Assembly (NCBI GenBank): GCA_947503785.1
Contig: CANNFB010000005.1
Coordinates: 1 to 64,000, forward strand
Source: an uncultured Campylobacterales bacterium
Lineage (GTDB): Bacteria > Campylobacterota > Campylobacteria > Campylobacterales > Arcobacteraceae
DNA: 64,000 bases
Reading direction: 5' to 3'
This document shows positions 18,949 through 28,140 of this stretch, one piece after another; the stretch's first letter is position 1, and the number at the start of each line of letters is the position of its first letter. Under the pieces are notes generated by a model. It searched no databases. It had not been told where the DNA came from and worked only from the letters and a program-made list of their open reading frames with translations. Position numbers and translations under genes: made by a program.

Positions 18949-20865
18949 TTATTCTTCCTTTTGAGGTAATTTAATTATTGTTAATGCGCCTTCATAAGTT
19001 GTATCTTTATATTTATACTTACAGTTTTCCATATATATATTACCATTAAACTGTTTTTCAATAATTTCTTTTGACATGTATAATCCTATTCCAGTACCTT
19101 TGTCTTTACTCTTAGTTGTAAAGTATGGATCAAAAACATGTTCCAAAATCTCTTTTGGCACTCCTCCTGCATTATCTTTTATTTTAATATATATTGTATT
19201 TTTATCTTTGTAAATATGAATATGAATAATTCTATTAAGTGCTTCATCTTTTATTAATTCATCTCTTGAGTTATTTAGAATATTTATAAATACTTGCGTT
19301 AATTGGCTTTTTATTCCAATTGTTTTTATATGTTGAATATCTTTTTCTATAGTAATATTTTTATTTTTATATTGAATACCTATAATATTTATAGCGTTCT
19401 CAAATGCATCTTCAAGAGAAAATATTATCTTTTCTTTATCATTTGAAAAAAAGTTCCTAAAATCATCTATTGTTCGGGATAAATATTGTGTGGAGTTATT
19501 TATATACTCAAGACCTTCATTAAACTCTTCATCACTTAACTCTCCAAACTCTTTTTTAATTTTCAATCCTGTTGCAGATGTAGAAATAATGCTTAGAGGT
19601 TGTCTCCATTGATGGCCAATATTTGCAATCATTTCACCAATTGCAGCCATTTTTGATTGCTGAGATAAAATATTTTGTTGTTTTGTAAGCTCTAATAAAT
19701 TTGTTTTTATTTCATCTTGGTAGTCTTTAAATCTTCTTTCTAGTAATTTTGATATATAAATAGAAATAAATAGTAAAATACTTGTTAAAACTAAAGTACT
19801 AATTATTAAGTTGTTTAAATCTTCTTTAAGCCGTGTATCTAAGATAGCTTTTTTTTCTAAAACAATTTTATTTATTTCATTTTCGTAAAAACCTTTTCCT
19901 ATAATCCATTCCCAGTTTTTTATGCCTTTTAAATAACTCGTTTTCTTTTCTGGTAAATCAACAGTTGAATTTTTTACTTGTGAATAAGTTCCAAATGCAT
20001 CTTTTTTATTTTTTGCTATTTCTATAGATTTATGAAACTCTTTATTGTTTTTTGTTTCTTTTGTTTTGTATATGTTAAGGCCAATAATATCTTTTCTAAT
20101 ATGGCTTAAAAAATAACCTTCATAATTTAAAACAAATATATAGCCATTCTTTGAATATGTAAAATTTTGTATATGTTCTAAGACATCTTTTTTTATATCA
20201 TTTTCAAAATCATCTATATATTCACCTGTTCCTATAAACCAATCATATGGTTCAAAATGTTTATTAAACCCAAGTTTCTCATACTGATTGTTCATATCTG
20301 ATGGTTTATGATACCACCATCTCATATAATCCTCTTTTTTTTCTTTTACAACTTTTATAATATTTCTAGTTAGGTATTCCCCTTTACCTTCTTTAAAATT
20401 ATAAAAGTTTTTTCCCTCGATTTTTTTATTAATTGGCAATAAGATACATTCATAATCAAAAGAATATATAAAAAAGTATCCCCGTCCATTATTAAATCGT
20501 ATAGTACGAATGGCATCTTTTATCATCTTTTGTACTATTTTCTTATCTAAGTGCTTATTCTCTTCATAAATGTTCATTGCAATTTTATGTGCAGAATAAA
20601 CCTTCTCTTTTAAATTTTCTTTTAATTTATTTTCTGTGTTTTTTTGTTGCTTAATTATATATTTATATATGCTATTAACTTGATTTTTTATAAGCTCTTT
20701 ATTACTTTCTATATGCTCTATTTCTATTAGTTTTTTTTCTTTATTAAATATTTTTTTATTATTAATATATAAAGAAAAAGATATAAGTATTGACATCGTT
20801 ATAATAAATAAAGGTGGTGTATATTTAATTATTTGTAATATAAAAGATTCATGTTTACTATTCAT
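18949..20865 (-). CDS. Cache-domain sensor histidine kinase (paralogue 1)
   Basis: The 638-residue kinase has an N-terminal membrane helix (about 14-31), a periplasmic sensor with two Cache-like modules (motifs GRGYFFIY and EGKNFYNF in the first, KNGYIFVLNYEGYFL in the second), a second membrane helix (about 350-370), a short coiled coil, an H-box (GHQWRQPLSIIS) and an HATPase domain (DNAGGVPKEIL, then GTGIGLYMSKEII). It probably senses a small extracellular carboxylate or similar ligand. No response regulator is adjacent, so its partner is encoded elsewhere. It is clearly paralogous to the kinase at 50899-52788. Confidence 0.92.
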   Translation of the reverse strand: MNSKHESFILQIIKYTPPLFIITMSILISFSLYINNKKIFNKEKKLIEIEHIESNKELIKNQVNSIYKYIIKQQKNTENKLKENLKEKVYSAHKIAMNIYEENKHLDKKIVQKMIKDAIRTIRFNNGRGYFFIYSFDYECILLPINKKIEGKNFYNFKEGKGEYLTRNIIKVVKEKKEDYMRWWYHKPSDMNNQYEKLGFNKHFEPYDWFIGTGEYIDDFENDIKKDVLEHIQNFTYSKNGYIFVLNYEGYFLSHIRKDIIGLNIYKTKETKNNKEFHKSIEIAKNKKDAFGTYSQVKNSTVDLPEKKTSYLKGIKNWEWIIGKGFYENEINKIVLEKKAILDTRLKEDLNNLIISTLVLTSILLFISIYISKLLERRFKDYQDEIKTNLLELTKQQNILSQQSKMAAIGEMIANIGHQWRQPLSIISTSATGLKIKKEFGELSDEEFNEGLEYINNSTQYLSRTIDDFRNFFSNDKEKIIFSLEDAFENAINIIGIQYKNKNITIEKDIQHIKTIGIKSQLTQVFINILNNSRDELIKDEALNRIIHIHIYKDKNTIYIKIKDNAGGVPKEILEHVFDPYFTTKSKDKGTGIGLYMSKEIIEKQFNGNIYMENCKYKYKDTTYEGALTIIKLPQKEE

Positions 20866-20976
20866 TTGATTTCCTTAAAAAAAGATTATATCAAAATTTT
20901 ATGCTTAAGTTATATTAAAGATGTTAAGAGTGGTTCAAAAATTATTTATATTTTGGAAATTTAACAGAAGTCTTAA

Positions 20977-21000
20977 AATCTAAGGCTTTAGCCTTAGATT
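20977..21000 (-). terminator. Terminator of the CoA-ester operon
   Basis: A 10-bp perfect stem (AATCTAAGGC and its complement) with a four-base loop lies immediately downstream of the last gene of the operon. The minus-strand transcript continues into a TTTT tract. Confidence 0.8.
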
Positions 21001-21005
21001 AAGTA

Positions 21006-21992
21006 TTATTTAGAGAAAAATCTTTCTTGAACTATATCTTGTAGTTTTGTTCCAGAGAAGTTTGCTCTTTGAACTAATTCCCAGAAGTATCTGTAAGTTG
21101 CTCTGTCATGTAACTCACCATCATACTGAATAGGTCCCCATTCAGCATCTTGTGCTGCAATTAAAATATTTTGTGCAGCTTCTAATTCTGTAAAGTCTGG
21201 TTTCATTGCATCAACAATAGCTTGCACTTGTGTTGGATAAATTGACCACATTCTTAAGAACCCAAACTCGTTTCTTGCTTTTTCAGCATCTTTAAAAGTT
21301 TGGTATGGGTTTTTTAAATCAAGTGTAACATTGTGACAAGGAATGATATGGTTTTGTAAAGCTGCCTGAACAACTTTTGCTTTAGCAGCAGCAATTAATC
21401 TATGATCAAATTGACCAGGAGATCTCATATTTGATGCTGGAATTGCACCTTGGTAACCAGAAACAAAGTCCATTAAACCAAAGTCAAGAACTTGTACCCA
21501 TGGTAAAGTTGCAGTTTTTTCAACATCCATTAAAGCACCATGTGTTTCAATTAAAACGTGAATTGGGATTTCTCTAGAAATACCAGCTTTTTTTGCAGCA
21601 GCTTGAATATATTCAACTTGAGTTTTAGCATCTTCATAAGAAGTTGATTTAGGAATAGTAATGTATGCTAATTTTTCACCAGCACCCGGTACTAAAATAT
21701 CAATATCTTGTCTCCAGTCAGCATGATCAAAATCATGAATTCTTGTTCCTGCCATTGCATACTTATTAGCTTCAGAGTTTACAACTCTAACAATCATTTC
21801 AGCATGCTCAACTTCTTTACCAGTTTCAGCTCCATCTTCACAATCACAAGTGATATCAAAAACAGGTCCAAGCTTTTCTTGCATAGAAAAACCTTTTAAA
21901 ATTAACTTTTCGCTTCCTGCAAAGTGCTCACAAGATGGAATAATTGGTAAATTGTCTCCAGAACCGAATAGTGCTACGTTAGGGTGTGTCAT
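21006..21992 (-). CDS. CitE-type malyl-CoA / beta-methylmalyl-CoA lyase-like protein
   Basis: The 328-residue protein belongs to the HpcH/HpaI-CitE family of magnesium-dependent CoA-ester lyases. It shows the conserved CEDGAETGKEVEHAEMIVR segment, TIPKSTS, IETHGAL (metal-binding glutamate) and a late PCHNVTLD motif. It most resembles lyases that cleave or form malyl-CoA and beta-methylmalyl-CoA (glyoxylate plus acetyl- or propionyl-CoA). It is the last gene of a four-gene operon and lies directly after the mesaconyl-CoA-hydratase-like gene, whose product would be beta-methylmalyl-CoA. Citramalyl-CoA lyase activity cannot be excluded from sequence. Confidence 0.8.
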   Translation of the reverse strand: MTHPNVALFGSGDNLPIIPSCEHFAGSEKLILKGFSMQEKLGPVFDITCDCEDGAETGKEVEHAEMIVRVVNSEANKYAMAGTRIHDFDHADWRQDIDILVPGAGEKLAYITIPKSTSYEDAKTQVEYIQAAAKKAGISREIPIHVLIETHGALMDVEKTATLPWVQVLDFGLMDFVSGYQGAIPASNMRSPGQFDHRLIAAAKAKVVQAALQNHIIPCHNVTLDLKNPYQTFKDAEKARNEFGFLRMWSIYPTQVQAIVDAMKPDFTELEAAQNILIAAQDAEWGPIQYDGELHDRATYRYFWELVQRANFSGTKLQDIVQERFFSK

Positions 21993-22040
21993 TTTATTTC
22001 CTTTTGTTAAATTTAATTTTTTGTATTTATTCTATAGTTT

Positions 22041-23111
22041 TTATTTTGCTGTTTTTCTTTTAGGAATAACAACTGTATAATCTAAATCAAGTACTACATT
22101 TTTTAAGTACTTACCGTCTTCACCTTTGGGATTAGATATCTCATCGGACTTTTGATTAGTAACAGCAACTGTTCTTAATCTTAATAATCCAATATCTTCT
22201 CTTTTATGGTCAATCGTTTCAATAACTTCTGTGTATGCATAAATTGTATCACCAGCATAAGTAGGGTTAGCGTGAGCTCCACTATTTATTGCGTAGATCC
22301 ATTGTGCATTTTGGAAGCCATTAAATGATAATGCTCTTGCCATTGAAATAACAATTCCACCATACATAAGTCTTTGACCCATTGGTGAACTTTTCATCAT
22401 ATGGTCATTGAAATGTACTTTTGCATTGTTTTGGTATAACTTAGTTGCTAGTGTATGATCACTATTATCAACTGTAATACCTTCTGGATGATTTAATCTC
22501 TCACCAGCTTCGTAATCTTCAAAGAAGTATTTTCCACCAGTTGAATTTGTGTCTACACACTTAATTTCTGGAAGATTAATAATATCAGCAATAGGTGTAG
22601 TTTTTAAGAAAGTAGGAACTTCATTTATACCTGATTTAGTTTCCTTGTCTTTCTTATGAACCATAACCCATCTTTTGAAGTTTAATACTTCTTTATTATC
22701 CTGGTTATATCCAATAGAGTGTACATAAACAACTCCACTTTTACCACTTGAATTTTCTTTTAATCCAATTACAGTAGATGTCATAGATACCGTATCTCCA
22801 ACATAAGTAGGATTAGGGAATGAAATCTCTGCGTAACCTAAGTTAGCAATTGCATTTAAAGATACATCTTGAACAGATTTTCCAAATGTTAAGTGAAACA
22901 TTAATGTATCATCAACTGGTCTTTTATCATAACCCATTTCAGCAGCAACTAAATCTGAAGAGTTAAGTGCAAATCTAGAACCAGTAAAAGCGATGTATAA
23001 AGATACATCTCCTTCACTAATTGTTCTAGGAAGTGGGTGAACTATTTTTTGACCAATTGAAAAATCTTCGAAAAAATTTCCCACATTGATTTTAGAGTTA
23101 ATTTTAGACAA
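22041..23111 (-). CDS. Mesaconyl-CoA hydratase-like protein (double MaoC/hot-dog)
   Basis: The 356-residue protein carries two MaoC-type hot-dog domains. The first contains FEDFSIGQKIVHPLPRTI and a conserved NPTYVGDTV; the second contains FEDYEAGERLNHPEG and ANPTYAGDTIYAYTEV. This layout matches mesaconyl-CoA (C1) hydratase, which adds water reversibly to give beta-methylmalyl-CoA in the ethylmalonyl-CoA and methylaspartate routes. Clustering with CitE-type lyases supports the call. Start chosen at the ATG ten bases after the upstream gene. An itaconyl- or mesaconyl-C4-CoA hydratase role is the main alternative. Confidence 0.8.
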   Translation of the reverse strand: MSKINSKINVGNFFEDFSIGQKIVHPLPRTISEGDVSLYIAFTGSRFALNSSDLVAAEMGYDKRPVDDTLMFHLTFGKSVQDVSLNAIANLGYAEISFPNPTYVGDTVSMTSTVIGLKENSSGKSGVVYVHSIGYNQDNKEVLNFKRWVMVHKKDKETKSGINEVPTFLKTTPIADIINLPEIKCVDTNSTGGKYFFEDYEAGERLNHPEGITVDNSDHTLATKLYQNNAKVHFNDHMMKSSPMGQRLMYGGIVISMARALSFNGFQNAQWIYAINSGAHANPTYAGDTIYAYTEVIETIDHKREDIGLLRLRTVAVTNQKSDEISNPKGEDGKYLKNVVLDLDYTVVIPKRKTAK

Positions 23112-23121
23112 TATAATCTCC

Positions 23122-25641
23122 TTATTTATTAAATAGGTTTTGACCTAATGATTTATATGTTTCGTATAGTGTAATCATCTTTTTAGCCCATTTAATTCTA
23201 GAACCATCAACTAATCTATCATTATGATAAATTACTTCTTTTCCATCTTTCTTAGCTTCTTCATATTTGTTAATCATAACTTCATAATCTTCAACTTCAA
23301 CTTGTTTTGGAGTAAAGATATCATTAATGTATTCAATTTGAATTGGATGAACTAATGATTTACCATCAAATCCTAAGTTAAACGCATCTTTAGTTGAATC
23401 TTCACAAGCAAACTCATCATGGATATCAAAGTGAGGACCATCAATAACTGTTTGACCATACGCTTTTGCAGCAAGTGCAATTTGCGATAAATAGTTAAAC
23501 ATTGCTTTTGAACCTTTTTTAATATCAATTTGAAGTCTATTTGCAAGTTTATTAGAACCAACAACAACAACTTCAACTTTAGGAGATGCTGAACAAATTT
23601 CTTGAATATTTAAAACTGATAATGGTGTTTCAATCATAATCATTAAAGATAAATCAGGATTTACTTCTTCAATTAATTTAACAGCTTCTAAAACCTGAGC
23701 TCCAGTTTCAATTTTTGAGAATACTAAACCATCAATTTCAATTTCTTTAGCTAATTCTAAATCTTTTACAATGTCTTCACTACCTAAGTTATTAATTCTT
23801 AGAATTCGCTCAGAGTCACCAAATTTAGAGCCACTGTCTTTATAAACATCTCTAATAGTATCTCTAGCAACACTTCTTTGTTCTGATAAAATAGCTTCTA
23901 AATCAAAGATAACTGAATCTGCTAAAACAGTTTTTGCTTTTTCAACATTATGTCTATTATAAGCAGGTACAAATAACATAGATCTTCTAGCTTTATACTC
24001 TTTAATTTCTTCACCAGTTTCTTTTGCATGGTAAATATCATGTAAGTTTTTAACTAATTGCTTTCTTAAAACTTTTCCATTTTTAGTTCTTGGATAATCT
24101 TTAAGTGCAAAAATTGTTTTAGGTGCTTTATATTTTGCAAGGTTTGCTTGAGAAAATGCTAACACTTCTGCTTCTTGTTCAGCAGTTAACTCTTCATGTC
24201 CAATTACAGCAATTGCAACAATTACTTTATCTTTTCCAATTTCTAAACCAAAAGCAACACAATCAGCTACTAAATCGTGAGTTTTTACAACTCTCTCAAT
24301 TTCATGTGGAGATACTCTAAATCCGAATGTATTAATAATATCATCTTTTCTACCAATGAACCAGATATAACCATCTTCATCTCTTTTAGCATAATCACCT
24401 GTAAAGAAGTAACCATTATGTTTAGCTTTTCTAGTTTCTTCTTCTAATTGCCAGTATTCTAAGAATAATCCTGGATCATCTTCACCAATAGAAATCATAC
24501 CTTCTTCACCATCTGCTACTTCTTCTAATGTATCAGGATCAAGTAGTTTTACAGTATGTCCAGGTTGTACAAATCCTGCACTTCCAGGTCTAATTGGATT
24601 GTTTTTAGAGTGAGAAATATAGTAAGAACACTCACTCATTCCAATAGCTTCATAAATATCTTGCTTAAATCTATCTCTCCATAAACTAATCATTTCATCA
24701 GATAAATGCTCACCAGCAGACATACAATATCTTAAAGATGGACAATCCGCAGATGTATATTCAGTTTTTTGAATAATTTGTCTATAGATTGTAGGTACTC
24801 CAATAAAGATAGTACATTTATGTTTTTTAATTAATTCAATCCATTTCCCAGCATCATTACCACCTTCATAGGCAATAACTGTATGACCGTTAAATAATGG
24901 ATCCATAAGTGCAGAACCTAATACATAAGTCCAGTTAAATTTACCAGAATGCATGATTCTGTCATTTTCTTTAAAATCAAACCAATATTCAGTAGCTGGA
25001 GTTCTTCCAACTAATGATCTATGTGAGTGTAATACACCTTTTGGATAACCAGTAGTTCCTGATGTATATACTAAATAAGCAGGTTCTCCTGATCTTGATT
25101 TATAATGGTTTGGTTTTTTATCTGCAGTTTTTAATATTTCAGAGAAAGAATATACATTCATTCCTTTTGGAATATTTAAACCATCAGTAGAATCAATTCC
25201 AGCAACAATAATAGTTTTTAAGTTATCAAGATTTTCTAAGTAAGGTAGTAAATTATCATACATAGTTGCAGATAATACAATAGCATTTGCTTGTGAATCT
25301 TCTGCTAAATACTTAACTTCTGAACCTGATAATAATGTTGAAGTAGGTACTGCAATAATACCAGCTTTAATTGCTCCAAAAAATGAAATAGGGTAAGCAA
25401 GAGAGTTTTTTAAACATACTAAAACTCTATCTCTTGGCTCAAATCCTAAACCAGTTAAGAAGTTACACATTTGATCAGATTTTTCTGTTAATTCTTTATA
25501 AGAAATTTCGTCAGTACCTAAATTATCATCTTCTATAATCATAGCAGTACTATTTTCTTTTGCTGTTCCTACATGTTTAGATGTACAAGCAACACCAATG
25601 TTTAAGTATTCTGGTACTTCAATTGTAATATTTGAACTCAT
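23122..25641 (-). CDS. Fusion of AMP-forming acyl-CoA ligase and CitE-type lyase domain
   Basis: The 839-residue protein has two modules. Residues 1 to about 545 form an acyl-CoA synthetase: YTSGTTGYPKG at 191-201, the YEAIGMSE-type motif at 330-337, GYFFTGD at 410-416 and the catalytic lysine K523 in RTKNGKVLRK. Residues ~552-839 form a complete CitE-like lyase opening with RRSMLFVPAYNRHNVEKA. In this second module the usual LEDA signature reads DLEAIL (580-585), so the Asp after the Glu is replaced by Ala, while the R615-I-N617 and MIMIETPLS motifs remain. The neighbours suggest a dicarboxylic C4 or C5 acid (mesaconate, citramalate, malate) is activated and its CoA ester passed to the lyase domain. 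The fusion reads through with no frameshift. Substrate unknown. Confidence 0.85.
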   Translation of the reverse strand: MSSNITIEVPEYLNIGVACTSKHVGTAKENSTAMIIEDDNLGTDEISYKELTEKSDQMCNFLTGLGFEPRDRVLVCLKNSLAYPISFFGAIKAGIIAVPTSTLLSGSEVKYLAEDSQANAIVLSATMYDNLLPYLENLDNLKTIIVAGIDSTDGLNIPKGMNVYSFSEILKTADKKPNHYKSRSGEPAYLVYTSGTTGYPKGVLHSHRSLVGRTPATEYWFDFKENDRIMHSGKFNWTYVLGSALMDPLFNGHTVIAYEGGNDAGKWIELIKKHKCTIFIGVPTIYRQIIQKTEYTSADCPSLRYCMSAGEHLSDEMISLWRDRFKQDIYEAIGMSECSYYISHSKNNPIRPGSAGFVQPGHTVKLLDPDTLEEVADGEEGMISIGEDDPGLFLEYWQLEEETRKAKHNGYFFTGDYAKRDEDGYIWFIGRKDDIINTFGFRVSPHEIERVVKTHDLVADCVAFGLEIGKDKVIVAIAVIGHEELTAEQEAEVLAFSQANLAKYKAPKTIFALKDYPRTKNGKVLRKQLVKNLHDIYHAKETGEEIKEYKARRSMLFVPAYNRHNVEKAKTVLADSVIFDLEAILSEQRSVARDTIRDVYKDSGSKFGDSERILRINNLGSEDIVKDLELAKEIEIDGLVFSKIETGAQVLEAVKLIEEVNPDLSLMIMIETPLSVLNIQEICSASPKVEVVVVGSNKLANRLQIDIKKGSKAMFNYLSQIALAAKAYGQTVIDGPHFDIHDEFACEDSTKDAFNLGFDGKSLVHPIQIEYINDIFTPKQVEVEDYEVMINKYEEAKKDGKEVIYHNDRLVDGSRIKWAKKMITLYETYKSLGQNLFNK

Positions 25642-25656
25642 TGTTATAACTCCTTA

Positions 25657-26787
25657 TTAAATTTGACCAAATGGCCAGTTTTCTTTAAATGTATGTATAG
25701 GCATTTTGTTAAGAACCGATAATGCAAATATTTCATCTTCTTTATTTAAACTTCTAAGTGCATAAGCTCTTAAAATATTTTGTAAAGCTTTACCAAACAT
25801 TGGTGGATCTAACATCTCACCTTTATATCTAATAGCTCCAGATAATAAAGCATCAGTTTCAATTGCAAGTTTTAATACAGTTACATCATGCTCTAATTCT
25901 TTTGGACTTGGAGTAAATGCAACTTTACATACATTAATATGATTTGGAGTAATAACTTGCTTTCCAGTTAATCCCATTGCATTTTCTCTTAGTGCGTGAG
26001 CATAAACATGTCTAGATGCTTCATCTCCATGTAAATCTAACCATCTTCTAATGTCTTTTTTCTCAACACAGTGATCTGGTAGTGAGTGTGGTGTTAACAT
26101 AACTTCAACTCCACCAATAACTCCAGCACCTTTAACTCTAGCTTCCATTGTAAGCATATTAAAGAATGTTTCTAACTCATCAATCCAACCTTCTGGCGTG
26201 ATTTTATAAGCCATTGCTTTAGAGAAATCATGAATACCAAAAACAACATGTTTAACAGTTGAATGTTCCATTAATCTATCAGCAATTTGAAGAGACTTTG
26301 GATGCTCAATAATTGGTTGAATAGTTAAATTACTTCCAATAGATACTAACCAAGAAGATAAATCTCTTATCTCAGCAGAACCATAAACTTCTCCAGCTTT
26401 TGCTAAAACAATTACATCAATGTATTTATGAATTTGCTTTAACATTTTTAAATCTTCTTCATACTCATCTGTTCTAAATGGATTTATTCTCACTGCTATT
26501 TGGAAAGTTCTTTCAGGAAACTTTGGAAGTTCTTGAATTAATAATTCTCTTGACATAGCTTTTTGTCTACAACCATCTTCTAAATCGAATAATACAGTAT
26601 GTGCTTTAGTTTTATAAGCATGTTTTTGTAATCTTAATTTAGCTTGCTCCATACTTTCGTATGTACCATCAAGTGGATTGAATTTAATTGGTGGGTAATA
26701 AATTTGAATACCAGGCCAGTATCCACCAAGAACCGGTGTTAAATCATCGTTTGCTGTTAATTTTGATAAATCTATTGCAGAAGTCAT
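25657..26787 (-). CDS. Second CitE-type CoA-ester lyase-like protein
   Basis: The 376-residue protein is another HpcH/HpaI-CitE family member, with FDLEDGCRQKAMSRELL (canonical LEDG), RINPFRTDE, IIEHPKSLQIADRLM and ITPNHINVCKVAFTPS. It is distinct in sequence from the lyase at 21006. It is the first gene of the operon, followed 15 bases later by the ligase-lyase fusion. Candidate roles are malyl-CoA or citramalyl-CoA lyase or, as in haloarchaea, a CitE-like malyl-CoA thioesterase; sequence alone does not decide. Confidence 0.78.
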   Translation of the reverse strand: MTSAIDLSKLTANDDLTPVLGGYWPGIQIYYPPIKFNPLDGTYESMEQAKLRLQKHAYKTKAHTVLFDLEDGCRQKAMSRELLIQELPKFPERTFQIAVRINPFRTDEYEEDLKMLKQIHKYIDVIVLAKAGEVYGSAEIRDLSSWLVSIGSNLTIQPIIEHPKSLQIADRLMEHSTVKHVVFGIHDFSKAMAYKITPEGWIDELETFFNMLTMEARVKGAGVIGGVEVMLTPHSLPDHCVEKKDIRRWLDLHGDEASRHVYAHALRENAMGLTGKQVITPNHINVCKVAFTPSPKELEHDVTVLKLAIETDALLSGAIRYKGEMLDPPMFGKALQNILRAYALRSLNKEDEIFALSVLNKMPIHTFKENWPFGQI

Positions 26788-27133
26788 TTTTTATCTACCT
26801 TTCTTTTGTTAATTTTGTGCTTTTTAATCACTGTTTGTAACTCTATAAGTATATAGAATAAAACTGATGTGAAAGTTATACATTATTTAAAATGAATTGT
26901 TTTTATGTAAAAAAAAATAGTGTTTTAACTTAAGCTTAGATTCAAAAAACTTTAGCAAAGACCTTAAAATAGGGAAAGTAAACTTAAAGTAGTAGTAAAA
27001 TATAGTCAAAATGATATAAAAAGACATGAAAAATTAAGGATATAAAATAATATAAATCTGCAAATTTGCAAATTCTTTTGTAAATTCATCCATATTTGAT
27101 AAATTTACAAAAATTTGAAGAATTTAGAACGAC
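26788..27133. promoter_or_regulatory. Intergenic region between bioD and the CoA-ester operon, with a hairpin
   Basis: These 346 bases hold no convincing gene. The part nearest 26787 must contain the promoter of the minus-strand CoA-ester operon. A near-perfect 15-bp inverted repeat (one mismatch) occupies 27076-27090 and 27098-27112, just past the bioD stop, and probably serves as the bioD terminator. The adjacent GCAAATTTGC at 27060-27069 is a 10-base palindrome that could be an operator. Confidence 0.5.
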
Positions 27134-27766
27134 CTATAATTCATCTAAAAATGATAGTTTTTTAAAATGATTTTGCAAAAATGGTTTTGATACTTTTTCA
27201 AAATCATCTTTATCTTCATATAAATTGATATAGAACTCAAAATCAATATTTCTATTTTTTAAAGCTTCTATTGAAAGTAGGGTGTCATTGATACATCCTA
27301 GTTTTGAAGGTGTTATTAAAATAGCTTCACTATTAAACTCTTTTATTAAGTCAATAATAAATAAGTCTTCTTCTAGAGGAACTAAAAGTCCTCCTGCTCC
27401 TTCAATTATTAAAATGTCACAAATTGATTGTAAGTACTCTTTTTTCTTTTTTAATAAATCTAAAGAAATCGTAGTATTTTCTTTAGCAACATAAGGAGCT
27501 GCTGGAAGTTTAAATTGGTAAGGTACTACATCTTTTATAGATACATTAAACTCTGGATTTAATTCTTTGGTTAGTCTTAGCATTTTGGAACCATCAATTG
27601 GAAAGTCAATAACACCTGTTTCACAGGGCTTAAAATAGCCAACTTTAAAGCCTTTACTTGAAAAATATCGTAAGAACTTTTCACAAGCATAAGTTTTTCC
27701 AACATCGGTATTTGTAGCACTAATAAAAATTGATTTATTTTTATAGTAGTTTATGTCTTTATTCAT
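27134..27766 (-). CDS. bioD: Dethiobiotin synthetase BioD
   Basis: BioD closes the ureido ring of biotin using ATP and CO2. The 210-residue protein has the N-terminal P-loop FISATNTDVGKTYACEKF with the family TDVGKT, the substrate Lys motif YFKPCETG, the DVVPYQFKLPAAPYVA substrate loop and LIIEGAGGLLVPL. Length is slightly short but complete. It is a single gene transcribed away from clpS, so no other biotin genes are linked here. Confidence 0.93.
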   Translation of the reverse strand: MNKDINYYKNKSIFISATNTDVGKTYACEKFLRYFSSKGFKVGYFKPCETGVIDFPIDGSKMLRLTKELNPEFNVSIKDVVPYQFKLPAAPYVAKENTTISLDLLKKKKEYLQSICDILIIEGAGGLLVPLEEDLFIIDLIKEFNSEAILITPSKLGCINDTLLSIEALKNRNIDFEFYINLYEDKDDFEKVSKPFLQNHFKKLSFLDEL

Positions 27767-27839
27767 ATATATTTCTTTTTTGGTATAATATTTTTTAAAT
27801 TAAAAATTAGAATGGTATTTTATCATAAAAAGGTTTGAA

Positions 27840-28139
27840 GTGAGTAATGAGATTGAAATAGAATTAGATGATGATTTAGATTTACAAGAGCCAAAAAAAT
27901 ATAAAGTTTTTTTATTAAATGACGATTATTCAACAATGGATTTCGTTATTGATGTATTAGTAAAAGTATTTAGAAAAAGTGTAGATGAATCAGCAAATAT
28001 TATGTTAAATATACATAATAATGGTAGAGAAGTATGTGGTGTTTATACACATGAAATAGCAGCCACAAAAGTTGGACAAGTTAAAACACTTGCACGAGAA
28101 AAAGGCTTTCCTTTAAAAGCTGTAATGGAAGAAGAATAA
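27840..28139 (+). CDS. clpS: ClpS adaptor protein
   Basis: ClpS delivers N-degron substrates to ClpAP. The 99-residue protein begins at GTG and has the ClpS core KYKVFLLNDDYSTMDFVIDVL (split here as KYKVFLLNDD then YSTMDFVIDVL) and a late HEIAATKV motif. The clpA start follows after one base, so the pair is translationally linked. Aat and Bpt, which create leucine N-degrons, are encoded 7 and 12 kb downstream. Confidence 0.95.
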   Translation: MSNEIEIELDDDLDLQEPKKYKVFLLNDDYSTMDFVIDVLVKVFRKSVDESANIMLNIHNNGREVCGVYTHEIAATKVGQVKTLAREKGFPLKAVMEEE

Positions 28140-28140
28140 A

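Noticed and set aside
24123-24320. Open frame on the plus strand inside the ligase-lyase gene, very rich in Leu and Gln
   Set aside because: It is the antisense of a strongly supported protein; its composition is the mirror of Lys/Glu codons, with no ribosome site.
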